Of a stretch of 18,869 nt of DNA, positions 7,534 through 15,413 are shown piece by piece (the first letter of the stretch is position 1; each line of letters begins with the position of its first letter). Origin of the DNA: Nitrospira sp. GTDB lineage: Bacteria > Nitrospirota > Nitrospiria > Nitrospirales > Nitrospiraceae. Under the pieces are notes generated by a model. That model had not been told where the DNA came from, made no database searches, and saw only the letters and a list, made by a program, of their open reading frames with translations. Where the stretch lies: NCBI GenBank assembly GCA_029858925.1, contig JAOUEB010000003.1, forward strand, positions 1-18,869, given 5' to 3'. Position numbers and translations under genes: made by a program.

Positions 7534-10227
7534 TTACGCTCGTTCAATACTGACCCAGGTCTGCTTGAAAGACGGGACGCCGGTCATGGCATCCACTGAA
7601 ACGGTCATCAAATCTTTCACGGGCGGTTCGTTAAAGTGTTCCGGAAAGAAACAGGTCCCGGGAGCGACGGACTGGTCGGGCTGGACCCCGAGCTGGAGCG
7701 ACCCCAGATCGGAGGTCAGACGGACTCTCGTGCCATCCTGCAAACCAAGCTGTTCCATATCATGCAGATTCATCCGAAGCTTGCCTGTGCTGGGCGCAAT
7801 CATGATGAGACCGGGGGCTTCTGTCGACATCTTGCCGGAATGCATGAGTACTTGACCCATCTGCAATGAGAACGGACGCGCACGGTCGCTCGAATCAGGC
7901 ATCGTCCGATAGCGGGCAGTCACCTCGGCGGCATACCCATTTCCCAAATAGCGATCCGGCGCTGGCACCACTTTGCGAGGCTGGCCCAGATTGTAGTATC
8001 CGGGCAAGACCTTCATGATCTCGGTTTGAATGTCGTTGACCGATTGATACTCCCACTGGCACCCCATCGCATTGGCCATGGAGGTCATGATATGCCAATC
8101 CGGCAGGCTTTCCCCGATTGGATCCATCGCTTGACGAACTCGGAGGACCCGGCCTTCGAAGTTCGTGAACGTTCCATCTTTCTCTGCGTATGTGCAGGCC
8201 GGCAGCACGACATGCGCCTGCCGCCCCGTCTCAGTCAGGAACGGGTCCTGGACCACGAGCAACTCCAACCGTTCCAGCGCAGCCCGCACCTCCATGGAAG
8301 CCGGCAGAGTGGCCAGCGGATTTTCTCCAAGGACATACAATGCCTTGATACGGCCATTCTTGCATCCGTTGAGGATGTCCACGAGGTGAGACCCAGTCCC
8401 AACAGCCGGGAGCGACGCGTCCCACGCCTTTGCAAATCGATCGCGCAGAGCCGCATCGTCAAATCTTGCCTGCCCGGGCAAAAACTCAGGCGCCGCGCCC
8501 ATATCGACAGCGCCCTGCTCGTTCGGCTCCTCCGTCACGGTATTCACACCGCAACCGGGACGGCCCAGCTTGCCGGTAATCCAGGCCAAATCGATGAGTT
8601 TCAAGACATTATCGTAGCCGTTTGGCCTCCTGACGATGCCTTCCGCGCACATAATGATCGAGCGGGGCGCTTCCGCAACAATCGCTGCAATGTCCCTCAA
8701 GGCCTCCGTCGTCAGCCCGGTTTGAGATGCGATTTCATCCAACGACAGGCCTGCGAGCGCGGCTTTGAGCGCTTCGAATGCCTGGGGATGCTTCTTGGTT
8801 GCTTCGTCGTCCACCAAGCCCTGCTCAATCGCCGCCTTGACCAATCCACGGATGACTAGTCCTTCCGTACCGGCCTTGATCACAAACGGGTGGGAGGCCA
8901 GCTTGGCCATGTTTGTCACAGCAGAATCCAGCGTCACCACCTGGGCCCTGTAGACACGAATCGCTTCTTTAATCCGCACCGCCGTCAGGGGGTTCGTTTC
9001 AGTGATGTTTGAACCGATGAGAAGGATGGCCGTGGCTTTCGTGAGATCCTCCCAGTCGTTCGGCGTCCGTCCGAGCCCAAGAGCATGTTTCGAGGCATGC
9101 ACGAAATTCAGATGGCCGTAGCGGGCGCTACTGTCGAGATGATTGCTCCCGAACCCTATCCGCATCAGTTTCTGGAACAGATACAGCTCTTCGTTGGTGC
9201 ATCGTGCGGTGATCAAGCCTGCGATGGCGTCGGCGCCGTACTTGTCCTTGATGTCCGTGAATCGGTCTACGACCAAATGCATGGCCTCAAGCCAGGGCTT
9301 TTCGACCAACTGGTTGCTCTCGCGGACCAACGGCTGCCGCAAACGGGTCTTGCCGTCCAGATACTCGAATCCGAAACGCCCGCGCACACAAATCCCGCCG
9401 TGGCCTTTGGCCGTTTCAGACCGGTCTCCCCACTTATTTTTCCAAGACAGCGGCGAGGTGACGCGAACCACCTCCTCATCTTTCGTTTCCAAATACATCT
9501 GGCAGCCGTCCCCGCAGTAGTTGCAGGTCGTGGTCGTCTTCTTCATCTGCCAGGGTTTGTACAGATACTTGGAGAACTTGTTCGTAATGGCGCCGACCGG
9601 GCAGACCGCCAGACAATCTCCGCAGAATTCACAGGAAAGCGCGACGTCGCCCTTCGGCACCACTTGATTGAATCCGCCCTTCTTCATGAATTGCAGGGCA
9701 TCGATCATCAGCACGTCCTTGCAGACGTTGATACACTCCGCGCAGGCGATGCAGCGGTTCATGTTGAAATCCAGCACCGGGCTGCGCGTATCTTCCGGAA
9801 TGAACTTCTGCTTGGCATTGGCAAGATTCGTCACGCCATGCTCGAATGCCATGTCCTGAAGCTCACAATGGCCGTCCGCATCACAGACCGGACAGTCCAG
9901 GGGATGCACCGAGAGGTGTTTCTCGACAGCTTTTTTGCGGGCGAGGAAGAGGTCTTCTCCTTCGGTTCGGACGACCATCCCCGCCGCCGCCTTCGCGGTG
10001 CAGGACCGGACAGGCGCCTTCTTCCCTTCTTGCATCACGAGGCACATACCGCAAGAGCCGAACGGGTCGAAGGTGTAGTGGTAGCACATGGCCGGGATGA
10101 TTTTCCCCGTCATCGAGATGACGTCGTACAACGACACTCCGTCCTTCGCCGTGACGGTTTTCCCATCGATAGTCAGTTGAATCGTCGCGGCCTCGACGTC
10201 GGGATTAGTCGCCGGCTTCAGTCCCAT
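7534..10227 (-). CDS. nuoG: NuoG-like molybdopterin-fold Fe-S subunit of complex I
   Basis: An 897-residue Fe-S protein of the NuoG/formate dehydrogenase alpha family. Visible sites in order are a [2Fe-2S] site (C48, C59, C62, C76), a His-Cys [4Fe-4S] site (H108, C112, C115, C121), two complete ferredoxin motifs (C159/162/165/169 and C199/202/205/209), and a [4Fe-4S] site at the start of the molybdopterin-type domain (C235, C238, C242, C280). A C-terminal dinucleotide-binding-type domain follows. Well-studied complex I NuoG normally has only one cluster (N4) where two ferredoxin motifs stand here. The position of the FDH catalytic Sec/Cys is G371 (SARYGH) and the FDH Arg is replaced (NTVTEEPN), so formate oxidation is unlikely. 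nuoE and nuoF are absent nearby, so its electron partner is uncertain. The start is ATG at 10227 with GAGG five bases upstream. Confidence 0.92.
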   Translation of the reverse strand: MGLKPATNPDVEAATIQLTIDGKTVTAKDGVSLYDVISMTGKIIPAMCYHYTFDPFGSCGMCLVMQEGKKAPVRSCTAKAAAGMVVRTEGEDLFLARKKAVEKHLSVHPLDCPVCDADGHCELQDMAFEHGVTNLANAKQKFIPEDTRSPVLDFNMNRCIACAECINVCKDVLMIDALQFMKKGGFNQVVPKGDVALSCEFCGDCLAVCPVGAITNKFSKYLYKPWQMKKTTTTCNYCGDGCQMYLETKDEEVVRVTSPLSWKNKWGDRSETAKGHGGICVRGRFGFEYLDGKTRLRQPLVRESNQLVEKPWLEAMHLVVDRFTDIKDKYGADAIAGLITARCTNEELYLFQKLMRIGFGSNHLDSSARYGHLNFVHASKHALGLGRTPNDWEDLTKATAILLIGSNITETNPLTAVRIKEAIRVYRAQVVTLDSAVTNMAKLASHPFVIKAGTEGLVIRGLVKAAIEQGLVDDEATKKHPQAFEALKAALAGLSLDEIASQTGLTTEALRDIAAIVAEAPRSIIMCAEGIVRRPNGYDNVLKLIDLAWITGKLGRPGCGVNTVTEEPNEQGAVDMGAAPEFLPGQARFDDAALRDRFAKAWDASLPAVGTGSHLVDILNGCKNGRIKALYVLGENPLATLPASMEVRAALERLELLVVQDPFLTETGRQAHVVLPACTYAEKDGTFTNFEGRVLRVRQAMDPIGESLPDWHIMTSMANAMGCQWEYQSVNDIQTEIMKVLPGYYNLGQPRKVVPAPDRYLGNGYAAEVTARYRTMPDSSDRARPFSLQMGQVLMHSGKMSTEAPGLIMIAPSTGKLRMNLHDMEQLGLQDGTRVRLTSDLGSLQLGVQPDQSVAPGTCFFPEHFNEPPVKDLMTVSVDAMTGVPSFKQTWVSIERA

Positions 10228-10318
10228 GGTGCCTCACTAATGAATGATGCGTTGTGCATGTCGGTATGACGAGCGCTCTCTCCATCTCAACATTGAACCT
10301 TCATCATCCACGATTTCC
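10228..10318. other. Intercistronic gap between nuoD and nuoG
   Basis: This 91-bp stretch is the largest gap inside the operon and lies where nuoE and nuoF are usually found. I see no open reading frame remnant of either gene, no clear terminator and no convincing promoter in it. Confidence 0.5.
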
Positions 10319-11563
10319 CTACCGGTCACATTCCCCCATCACGACATCGTACGACCCGAAGATGGTGCAGGCGTCGGAGATCATGTAGCCTCTCGACATG
10401 TGATCGAAGGCACCCATATGAATGAACGATGGGGCGCGGATCTTCAGTCGATAGGGCTTCCCTCCGCCTGTGCTCACGATGTAAAAACCCAGTTCACCCT
10501 TGTGCGCCTCGGTGCCGCAGTAAATCTCTCCAGGAGGAGCCTGGAACCCCTGAGAAAACAGTTTGAACTGCTGAATCATCGACTCCAAATTGGTAAAGAC
10601 ACGCGACTTTGGCGGCAACGTCACGCTTGGGACATCGGCCATGACCGGGCCGTCCTGCATTTGCTCAAGGCACTGCCGAATGATTTTGACACTTTCGTAC
10701 AGCTCCATGACCCTGATCCAATACCGGTCGTACGTATCACCATTCTTTCCAACCGGTACGCTGAACTCGCACTTGGGGTACGCGCTATAGGGCTCGTATT
10801 TCCGAAGATCATAGTCCACGCCTGAGCCGCGTAAGGTTGGCCCGCTCAGCCCAAAACTGACGGCATCTTCGGCGGAAATGACGGCCACGCCCTTGGTGCG
10901 CCCCAGCCAGATGCGGTTCTTTTCCAGGAATACCTGATATTCAGTGATCTTCGGAGGAAAATAGTCGAGGAACTGCTTTAGCTTGTCGATCAACCCAGGG
11001 GTCAGATCTCGCTCCACCCCGCCGATGCGATACCAACTGGTGGTGAGCCGCGCTCCGCACAACTCATCAAACCAATCGAGCAGGATTTCGCGGTCTCGAA
11101 AACAATAGAAAAAGACGGTCATGGCCCCGATGTCGAGCGCCTGAGCCCCCAGCCAAAACTGATGACCGATGATGCGCTGAACCTCCGCGACGATCGTTCT
11201 GAGATACTCGGCGCGGTCGGGGACCTTGAGATCCAATAGCTTCTCCACGGCGCGGCAATAGGCGAAATTGTTATACATCGCGCAGACGTAGTCGAGCCGA
11301 TCGGTATGGGGAATAAACTGGTGATAGGTGCCGTCTTCGGCCAGCTTTTCAACACCACGATGGAGAAAGCCAAGCACCGGCGTGGATTTCACCAGCCGCT
11401 CCCCCTCCAATTCCAAAATCACTTTGAGGACCCCGTGTGTGCTGGGATGTTGAGGCCCCAAGTTGAGCAAGAGCTCCTCGGTTCGCAACGTCGGAAGCGT
11501 CTCGCTTTCCGGATGCTCCGGATTGACCTTGTAGACCGTAGTTCTCTGATCTTCGAATGCCAT
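10319..11563 (-). CDS. nuoD: NADH-quinone oxidoreductase subunit D (49 kDa)
   Basis: The peripheral-arm subunit that forms the quinone pocket together with NuoB; 414 residues. The motif NLGPQHPSTHGVLKV contains the quinone-site histidine (H43, the second His). RLDYVCAMYNN contains the quinone-site tyrosine (Y92), the counterparts of His38 and Tyr87 in Thermus Nqo4. Other family signatures are IGHQFWLGAQALDIGAM, GGVERDL, SGPTLRGSGVDYDLRK and GDTYDRYWIRV. An open frame extends upstream to 11674, but I choose the ATG at 11563. It lies 13 bp after the nuoC stop with AGGA upstream, and the extra 37 residues would overlap the nuoC coding region and resemble no NuoD sequence. The NuoC and NuoD functions are separate genes here, unlike the E. 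coli fusion. Confidence 0.96.
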   Translation of the reverse strand: MAFEDQRTTVYKVNPEHPESETLPTLRTEELLLNLGPQHPSTHGVLKVILELEGERLVKSTPVLGFLHRGVEKLAEDGTYHQFIPHTDRLDYVCAMYNNFAYCRAVEKLLDLKVPDRAEYLRTIVAEVQRIIGHQFWLGAQALDIGAMTVFFYCFRDREILLDWFDELCGARLTTSWYRIGGVERDLTPGLIDKLKQFLDYFPPKITEYQVFLEKNRIWLGRTKGVAVISAEDAVSFGLSGPTLRGSGVDYDLRKYEPYSAYPKCEFSVPVGKNGDTYDRYWIRVMELYESVKIIRQCLEQMQDGPVMADVPSVTLPPKSRVFTNLESMIQQFKLFSQGFQAPPGEIYCGTEAHKGELGFYIVSTGGGKPYRLKIRAPSFIHMGAFDHMSRGYMISDACTIFGSYDVVMGECDR

Positions 11564-11576
11564 GCTGGTGTGCGTC

Positions 11577-12074
11577 CTATCGCGGAACTTCGTCCAGAAA
11601 CTCAAACGTGTCCCGCCAACCTTTGCCGCGAAGCGGAAAATCTTTCCGTAGCGGATAGCCTTCCGTGAAGTCATCCGGCAATAGAATCCGACGCAGGTCA
11701 GGGTGATTCCGAAACCGGATGCCCATCATGTCGTAGACTTCACGCTCCATGAAGTCGGCGCCTTTCCACAGATCCGTCAGGGAGTCGACCACACAATCCG
11801 ATTCAGGGACTCGCGTCTTGAGACGGATACGATGTCGCTTTCGGATCGAGTAGAATTCCCATACGACCTCGAATCGCTCCTCGTCGTCAGGCCAATCCAC
11901 GGAACTCACATGGACGATGTAATCGAAATCCATTCCCGGCTCATAGCGCAGAAATTTGGCGACTTCATGCAACGCGTCCCGCGTCACCGTTACCGCCACG
12001 TCGCCGCGCCACTCCATCGCGCCGAGAAAACCTACGGAGAATGACTCCTCAATCCGTCTTGCCAGTTGATGCAT
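11577..12074 (-). CDS. nuoC: NADH-quinone oxidoreductase subunit C (30 kDa)
   Basis: A peripheral-arm scaffold subunit of complex I (165 residues). The family signature is visible in ADFMEREVYDMMGIRFRNHP followed by LRRILLPDDFTEGYPLRKDFPL. The N-terminal half has the alternating pattern of the NuoC fold, including DYIVHVSSVDWPDDEERFEVVWEF broken over several strands. The start is ATG at 12074, eleven bases after the nuoB stop; I see no strong ribosome-binding site. It lies in the standard B-C-D order. Confidence 0.95.
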   Translation of the reverse strand: MHQLARRIEESFSVGFLGAMEWRGDVAVTVTRDALHEVAKFLRYEPGMDFDYIVHVSSVDWPDDEERFEVVWEFYSIRKRHRIRLKTRVPESDCVVDSLTDLWKGADFMEREVYDMMGIRFRNHPDLRRILLPDDFTEGYPLRKDFPLRGKGWRDTFEFLDEVPR

Positions 12075-12084
12075 CGGGGTACCG

Positions 12085-12612
12085 TCAAACTTTCAAGCTC
12101 GCTTTAATTTCTTTCGGCTGCGAGACAAACACCCGCTTTTGCATAATTCGCTCTTGCAACTTCAAAATGCCGTCGAAGAGGGCTTCGGGGGTCGGCGGAC
12201 AACCGGGCACATAAATATCGACCGGGACGAACCGATCGACTCCCTGCACCACACTGTAACTGTCGTAGATATTTCCGGATGTGGCGCAGGACCCCATCGC
12301 AATGACATATTTCGGTTCCGGCATTTGGTCATAGATCTTTCTGATGACAGGCGCCATTCGGCGACACACCGTCCCTGCGACGATCATCAAATCCGACTGC
12401 CGCGGCGAGCCCCGAAATACCCCGGCTCCGAAACGGTCCATATCGTACCGTGAAGAGACAGCCGCCATCATCTCGATGGCGCAGCAGGCAAGCCCAAAGG
12501 TCATAGGCCAGAGTGAACCTTTTCTCGCCCAGTTCACGGCTTTTTCCAGGGTGCCCGTGATGACATCGGGGGCCCCGTCTTTATCCTGACGCCCTAGTTG
12601 GATCAGTCCCAT
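12085..12612 (-). CDS. nuoB: NADH-quinone oxidoreductase subunit B (cluster N2)
   Basis: The subunit that binds the terminal cluster N2 and donates electrons to quinone; 175 residues. The four cluster ligands C43, C44 ([11 protein letters not shown]), C109 (AMGSCATSG) and C138 ([10 protein letters not shown]) have the same spacings (65 and 29 residues) as E. coli C63/C64/C129/C158. The quinone-site region [20 protein letters not shown] is intact. The open frame reaches back to 12660, but the ATG at 12612 is chosen because it follows the nuoA stop by 7 bp with GAGG at a good distance, and the extra residues would overlap nuoA. Confidence 0.97.
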   Translation of the reverse strand: MGLIQLGRQDKDGAPDVITGTLEKAVNWARKGSLWPMTFGLACCAIEMMAAVSSRYDMDRFGAGVFRGSPRQSDLMIVAGTVCRRMAPVIRKIYDQMPEPKYVIAMGSCATSGNIYDSYSVVQGVDRFVPVDIYVPGCPPTPEALFDGILKLQERIMQKRVFVSQPKEIKASLKV

Positions 12613-12619
12613 AGAAACC

Positions 12620-13003
12620 TCAGTCCCACTCCAGCGCGCCTTTCCGCCAGGCATACACATAGGCCACGAGAAACAGCGCGATAAAAATCATCATTTCAAC
12701 CAACCCGATCACCCCGATCTTGCTGAAAACCACCGCCCAGGGATAGAGAAAGATCACTTCAATGTCAAAAATGACGAACAACATCGCAAAGATGTAGTAC
12801 CGCACCGGGAACGGCATACGGGCATCTGAAAATGGTTCGGAACCACACTCATACGTCGACAATTTTTCAGGCTCCGGATACCTGGGCTGGACAAAATAGC
12901 TGATCACCAATGTCAGCACTCCAAACGCAAGCGCGACGAAGATGAAGAGCAAGATCGGAAAGAACTTGGTTAAATAATCGAGAAGCAGATCCGTATCGCC
13001 CAT
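12620..13003 (-). CDS. nuoA: NADH-quinone oxidoreductase subunit A
   Basis: The first gene of the operon, a three-helix membrane subunit (127 residues from the chosen start). The family signature [20 protein letters not shown], with the conserved cysteine of the TM1-2 loop, is followed by [20 protein letters not shown] with its membrane acidic residues. The ATG at 13003 has GAGG eight bases upstream. An in-frame ATG at 13024 would add seven residues (MPCEVKA) and has GAAGG only three bases upstream, so it is less likely but not excluded. A candidate promoter sits about 45-75 bp upstream. Confidence 0.95.
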   Translation of the reverse strand: MGDTDLLLDYLTKFFPILLFIFVALAFGVLTLVISYFVQPRYPEPEKLSTYECGSEPFSDARMPFPVRYYIFAMLFVIFDIEVIFLYPWAVVFSKIGVIGLVEMMIFIALFLVAYVYAWRKGALEWD

Positions 13004-13046
13004 TGCCTTCACCTCACAAGGCATTGACCTTCAAAGAAGAATGGAA

Positions 13047-13076
13047 ATTTTAGAGCCTCGCTCCTAGGGATAGCAA
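13047..13076 (-). promoter_or_regulatory. Candidate sigma-70 promoter of the nuo operon
   Basis: Read on the minus strand, TTGCTA (13076-13071) is followed after 18 bases by TAAAAT (13052-13047). These match the -35 and -10 consensus at 4/6 and 5/6 positions. Transcription would start near 13040, leaving a leader of about 37 bases before the nuoA ATG at 13003. The position is right for the operon; the call rests on consensus matching alone. Confidence 0.5.
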
Positions 13077-13151
13077 GCGAACAAAGGACCTAATGGAACC
13101 AGACCCTAAAGCCCTAGATGAGACGGCTTACGGCAATACCGAGGCGGGATT

Positions 13152-13169
13152 GATCACTCCCATGTGATC
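13152..13169. repeat. Short perfect inverted repeat upstream of nuo promoter
   Basis: GATCAC and GTGATC form a perfect 6-bp dyad around TCCCAT. It lies about 75 bp upstream of the candidate nuo -35 element, a position where an operator could sit. No regulator is implied by the sequence. Confidence 0.35.
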
Positions 13170-13322
13170 CTAAAGAAAGCAGGAATTGGGCATTGGTCAA
13201 CGCGCTGACTTCTCTATTGTGTTTGCACCGGTATCCGTCAGAAATCGCCAGATCCAGGAACGCTCTTGGAGAATGAGGATGATGAGAATATGGGGGCGGA
13301 TACATCCCGGTTTCGAACCTGT

Positions 13323-13350
13323 GCCAGTGCGGAAACCATCCGTAACTGGC
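13323..13350. repeat. Hairpin-forming inverted repeat
   Basis: GCCAGT (13323-13328) pairs with ACTGGC (13345-13350), and inside it CGGA (13330-13333) pairs with TCCG (13339-13342) around the loop AACCA. That gives ten base pairs with a small internal bulge. No T-run follows on either strand, so it does not look like a terminator. It is the first of three hairpins in a row. Confidence 0.5.
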
Positions 13351-13385
13351 CAGGGGGCTGATGTTGCGACATATCCCATTCTGAC

Positions 13386-13465
13386 TCCATCGGACCGGAG
13401 GCTTTGGCCTTTCGCCGCCGATGAATCTGTGTCTCAATCCGGTTATTCCTCCGGTCGCCGATGGA
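13386..13465. repeat. Long imperfect inverted repeat, 16 bp arms
   Basis: The left arm 13386-13401 (TCCATCGG then ACCGGAGG) pairs fully with 13448-13465 (CCTCCGGT, a 2-base CG bulge, CCGATGGA). The stem is 16 bp with a loop of 46 bases. Its right arm shares bases 13461-13465 with the next hairpin, so the two stems are mutually exclusive. Confidence 0.55.
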
Positions 13466-13494
13466 CATCGCTGGTCTTTGATCACGATGTCCGT
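13461..13494. repeat. 10-bp hairpin competing with the preceding inverted repeat
   Basis: Bases 13461-13470 (ATGGACATCG) pair with 13485-13494 (CGATGTCCGT): nine Watson-Crick pairs and one G-T pair, with a 14-base loop. It overlaps the right arm of the 13386-13465 repeat, so only one of the two structures could form in an RNA. Confidence 0.5.
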
Positions 13495-13608
13495 TCATAC
13501 AACCATCCCTGTCACAGCGTTTTTCATTGGCAGGCTACCCCGACAACACAGGTCACCATAGCACTCGTGAAAACTGTCCGTCAAATCAGGACGCAAACGC
13601 TCAAATTC

Positions 13609-13636
13609 TTGACAAGACAGCGTGATTTGCTATGGT
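13609..13636 (+). promoter_or_regulatory. Sigma-70 promoter of the OmpA-family gene
   Basis: A perfect -35 element TTGACA (13609-13614) is followed after 16 bases by TATGGT (13631-13636), which matches the -10 consensus at 4/6 positions. The predicted start near 13643 leaves a leader of about 31 bases with AAGGAA (13661-13666) before the ATG at 13674. Confidence 0.6.
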
Positions 13637-13673
13637 TTGCAAGACACACATGCCTTACATAAGGAACCCCTCT

Positions 13674-15320
13674 ATGAAAACTCTGACACCATCCCTTCTC
13701 ATCCTTGTCCTATCCATTGGGATCGGCCTTTCGCCTGACCGAGGATCGGCACAAGCCCAGAGTATCGACGTGGTTCGTTATGGTGAGGGAGCAATTACTT
13801 TCAAGAGCGGCGGGATTCAGAAGACAACCCCGCATGACGGCATCGTGAATTTGATCACCGGGGATAACCAATCGTCTGGCAATCGCATGCTCCTTGGACG
13901 GTCAGATGTCCTCTACCTCAAGCTCGACAACCCGACAGACGTGGCAGTCGGTGATCTCTACACTGTCTACAAACGGGCGCGAAAAGTTTTCCACCCGATG
14001 ACACAAGAATACCTTGGCTTTGTCATTCTTCCCGTGGCGGTCGCAAGAGTGATCGACATCGATCATGCTCTCACGACCGTAAAAGTGGAGACGAGTTATG
14101 CACAGATCTCTCCAGGGGATCCAGTGATGCGATTTGCCGTTCCACAAGCAAGCGCGAGGGTCCGCCTGACATCGGATGCCGCCGACCTTCGTGGCATGAT
14201 CGTCGAGATCCAGGCCGACAAGACGATGACCCTGGTGTCACAATCTGATGTGGTGTATGTGGACCGAGGAAGCGCGGACGGGCTCAACGCCGGTGATCTC
14301 CTGGATCTCCACCGCCACAGCACGGGGTTGCCTGTGAGAAAGATCGGCCAACTCAAAGTCTTGTCCACCGAAGAACACACGGCGACAGCGCGAGTTATCA
14401 AAGCTACCACCCGTATTTACAAAGGAGATCGATTCAAGCTCGTCGGATATTCCGCCCCGGTCGTTCAGCCGGTGGAAATCGCGCCGATCGCTGCGAAGGA
14501 GGCCGCGATAGAAAAGGGAGAAGAGGCGTCTCCCATTCTGGCCAATCTCGTCTCGGGCAAGTTGAAAACGCAGGATGCTTCCGGACAGAGCCGCATGAAC
14601 TTAGGCGACTTGGCCAATTTCCTTCGCTATGAGTCCGGCGAAGCAGCGTTTAAACCAGAAGGCTACAAAGTATTGGACCAACTGATCGAACATCTGCGCA
14701 CCAGCGGCGATACCAGACTGATTCAGGTGGAGGGCCATACGGACAATGTGGAAATTGGTCCTTCCCTGAAGTCGCGCTATCCGAGCAATGTGGACCTATC
14801 AAAAGCCCGCGCGAGCGGCATTCTACGCTATCTCGTGGAAAAGGGCGGATTGGACTCGACACGGGTCAGTTCCGTGGGCTACGGCGACAGCAGGCCTGCT
14901 GCAACCAATGTCAACGAGGAAGGCCGCGCGAAAAATCGTCGCGTGGAAATTCTGCTCTACGAACCGGAAACCGAGCCTCAGGCCGCAACGTCCGACGCGC
15001 AGAAACAAGAGAGCGATCGGCCACGAGGAACCGACAACCAGCTCAGCGCTCCTCCCACTGTCTCCACAGCATCGGACTCCGGCACTGTATCGATCGGCGC
15101 CCAACGACCGCAGACTTCTGACGCAGATGGGACTGCGTCCTCGAATAGCCCTGACTCGGGCAGTACTGTGCAGTCTGTCGGCGACCAACCATCGCAGGCG
15201 CCTGTATGGGCAGGGGATGGAGATGGGGCTATATCCTCGAATAGCCCCACACGCGTTGTTCCCTCATCGAATCCAGGCCAACAAGATGCTCCACAACCGG
15301 CTGGCTCACCAGATTTCTAG
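13674..15320 (+). CDS. Secreted OmpA/MotB-domain cell-wall-associated protein
   Basis: A 548-residue exported protein. The first 28 or so residues form a signal peptide (MKTL, a hydrophobic core, then GSAQAQS as the cleavage region). There is no lipobox cysteine. Two similar beta-rich units follow, about 75-155 and 188-258, each with a V-x-V/L pattern ending in a GD motif (ISPGDPVMRF and IYKGDRFKLVG); they recall the repeated units of FlgT-like proteins, a weak resemblance. Residues about 318-430 are an OmpA/MotB peptidoglycan-binding domain: EGHTDNVEIG, SNVDLSKARASGILRYL, VGYGDSRPAATN, GRAKNRRVEI. The last 118 residues are low-complexity, rich in Ser, Pro, Gln, Asp and Thr. The ATG at 13674 is chosen because AAGGAA precedes it and a signal peptide starts there; an in-frame ATG at 13632 lies inside the -10 element. 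Function beyond cell-wall anchoring is unknown. Confidence 0.88.
   Translation: MKTLTPSLLILVLSIGIGLSPDRGSAQAQSIDVVRYGEGAITFKSGGIQKTTPHDGIVNLITGDNQSSGNRMLLGRSDVLYLKLDNPTDVAVGDLYTVYKRARKVFHPMTQEYLGFVILPVAVARVIDIDHALTTVKVETSYAQISPGDPVMRFAVPQASARVRLTSDAADLRGMIVEIQADKTMTLVSQSDVVYVDRGSADGLNAGDLLDLHRHSTGLPVRKIGQLKVLSTEEHTATARVIKATTRIYKGDRFKLVGYSAPVVQPVEIAPIAAKEAAIEKGEEASPILANLVSGKLKTQDASGQSRMNLGDLANFLRYESGEAAFKPEGYKVLDQLIEHLRTSGDTRLIQVEGHTDNVEIGPSLKSRYPSNVDLSKARASGILRYLVEKGGLDSTRVSSVGYGDSRPAATNVNEEGRAKNRRVEILLYEPETEPQAATSDAQKQESDRPRGTDNQLSAPPTVSTASDSGTVSIGAQRPQTSDADGTASSNSPDSGSTVQSVGDQPSQAPVWAGDGDGAISSNSPTRVVPSSNPGQQDAPQPAGSPDF
15126..15247 (+). repeat. Direct repeat in the low-complexity tail of the OmpA-family gene
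   Basis: Two copies of a 26-base unit, 15126-15151 and 15222-15247, match at 22 of 26 positions and share the perfect 14-base end TCCTCGAATAGCCC. Both are read in the same frame and encode the repeated peptide SSNSP. The tail has probably grown by duplication. Confidence 0.6.
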
Positions 15321-15413
15321 CTCTCGTTATTACCCATGGCGCCTCGTCGCTGATTGGAGAACCACACGCGACAACCGCCTGCCATCCGCTACACTGTTCT
15401 CCCTTTTCCTGCG

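Larger units (their letters stand above)
13004..13673. other. Divergent intergenic region between nuoA and the OmpA-family gene
   Basis: This stretch of about 670 bp holds no gene I can support. It has an open frame on each strand (13186-13662 plus, 13114-13485 minus), but their translations are rich in Arg, His and Ser, resemble no family I know, and the plus frame runs through the promoter of the downstream gene. What it does hold is a promoter toward nuo (13047-13076), a dyad at 13152-13169, three strong hairpins at 13323-13494, and a promoter toward the OmpA-family gene (13609-13636). Confidence 0.6.

Noticed and set aside
7534..10227. Reading the 897-residue protein as an active formate dehydrogenase
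   Set aside because: The Sec/Cys position is glycine and the catalytic arginine is threonine, and the gene sits inside a nuo operon between nuoD and nuoI.
9085..10269. 394-codon open frame on the plus strand opposite nuoG
   Set aside because: It is antisense to a well-conserved Fe-S protein gene. No family similarity or start signal is visible.
13300..13330. TTCGAACC motif resembling a tRNA T-loop
   Set aside because: No acceptor stem, anticodon arm or CCA-type end can be built around it.
13114..13485. Open frame of 123 codons on the minus strand in the same intergenic region
   Set aside because: Rich in His, Arg, Ser and Pro with no recognisable domain, and it covers the same inverted repeats. 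A decayed gene cannot be fully excluded, but nothing supports one.
13186..13662. Open frame of 158 codons on the plus strand between nuoA and the OmpA-family gene
   Set aside because: Composition is not protein-like, it contains the three hairpins, and it runs through the TTGACA/TATGGT promoter of the next gene. No ribosome-binding site or family resemblance.
13632..13673. ATG at 13632 as start of the OmpA-family gene
   Set aside because: It lies inside the -10 element of the promoter and would place charged residues before the signal peptide. The ATG at 13674 has AAGGAA upstream and begins a normal signal peptide.
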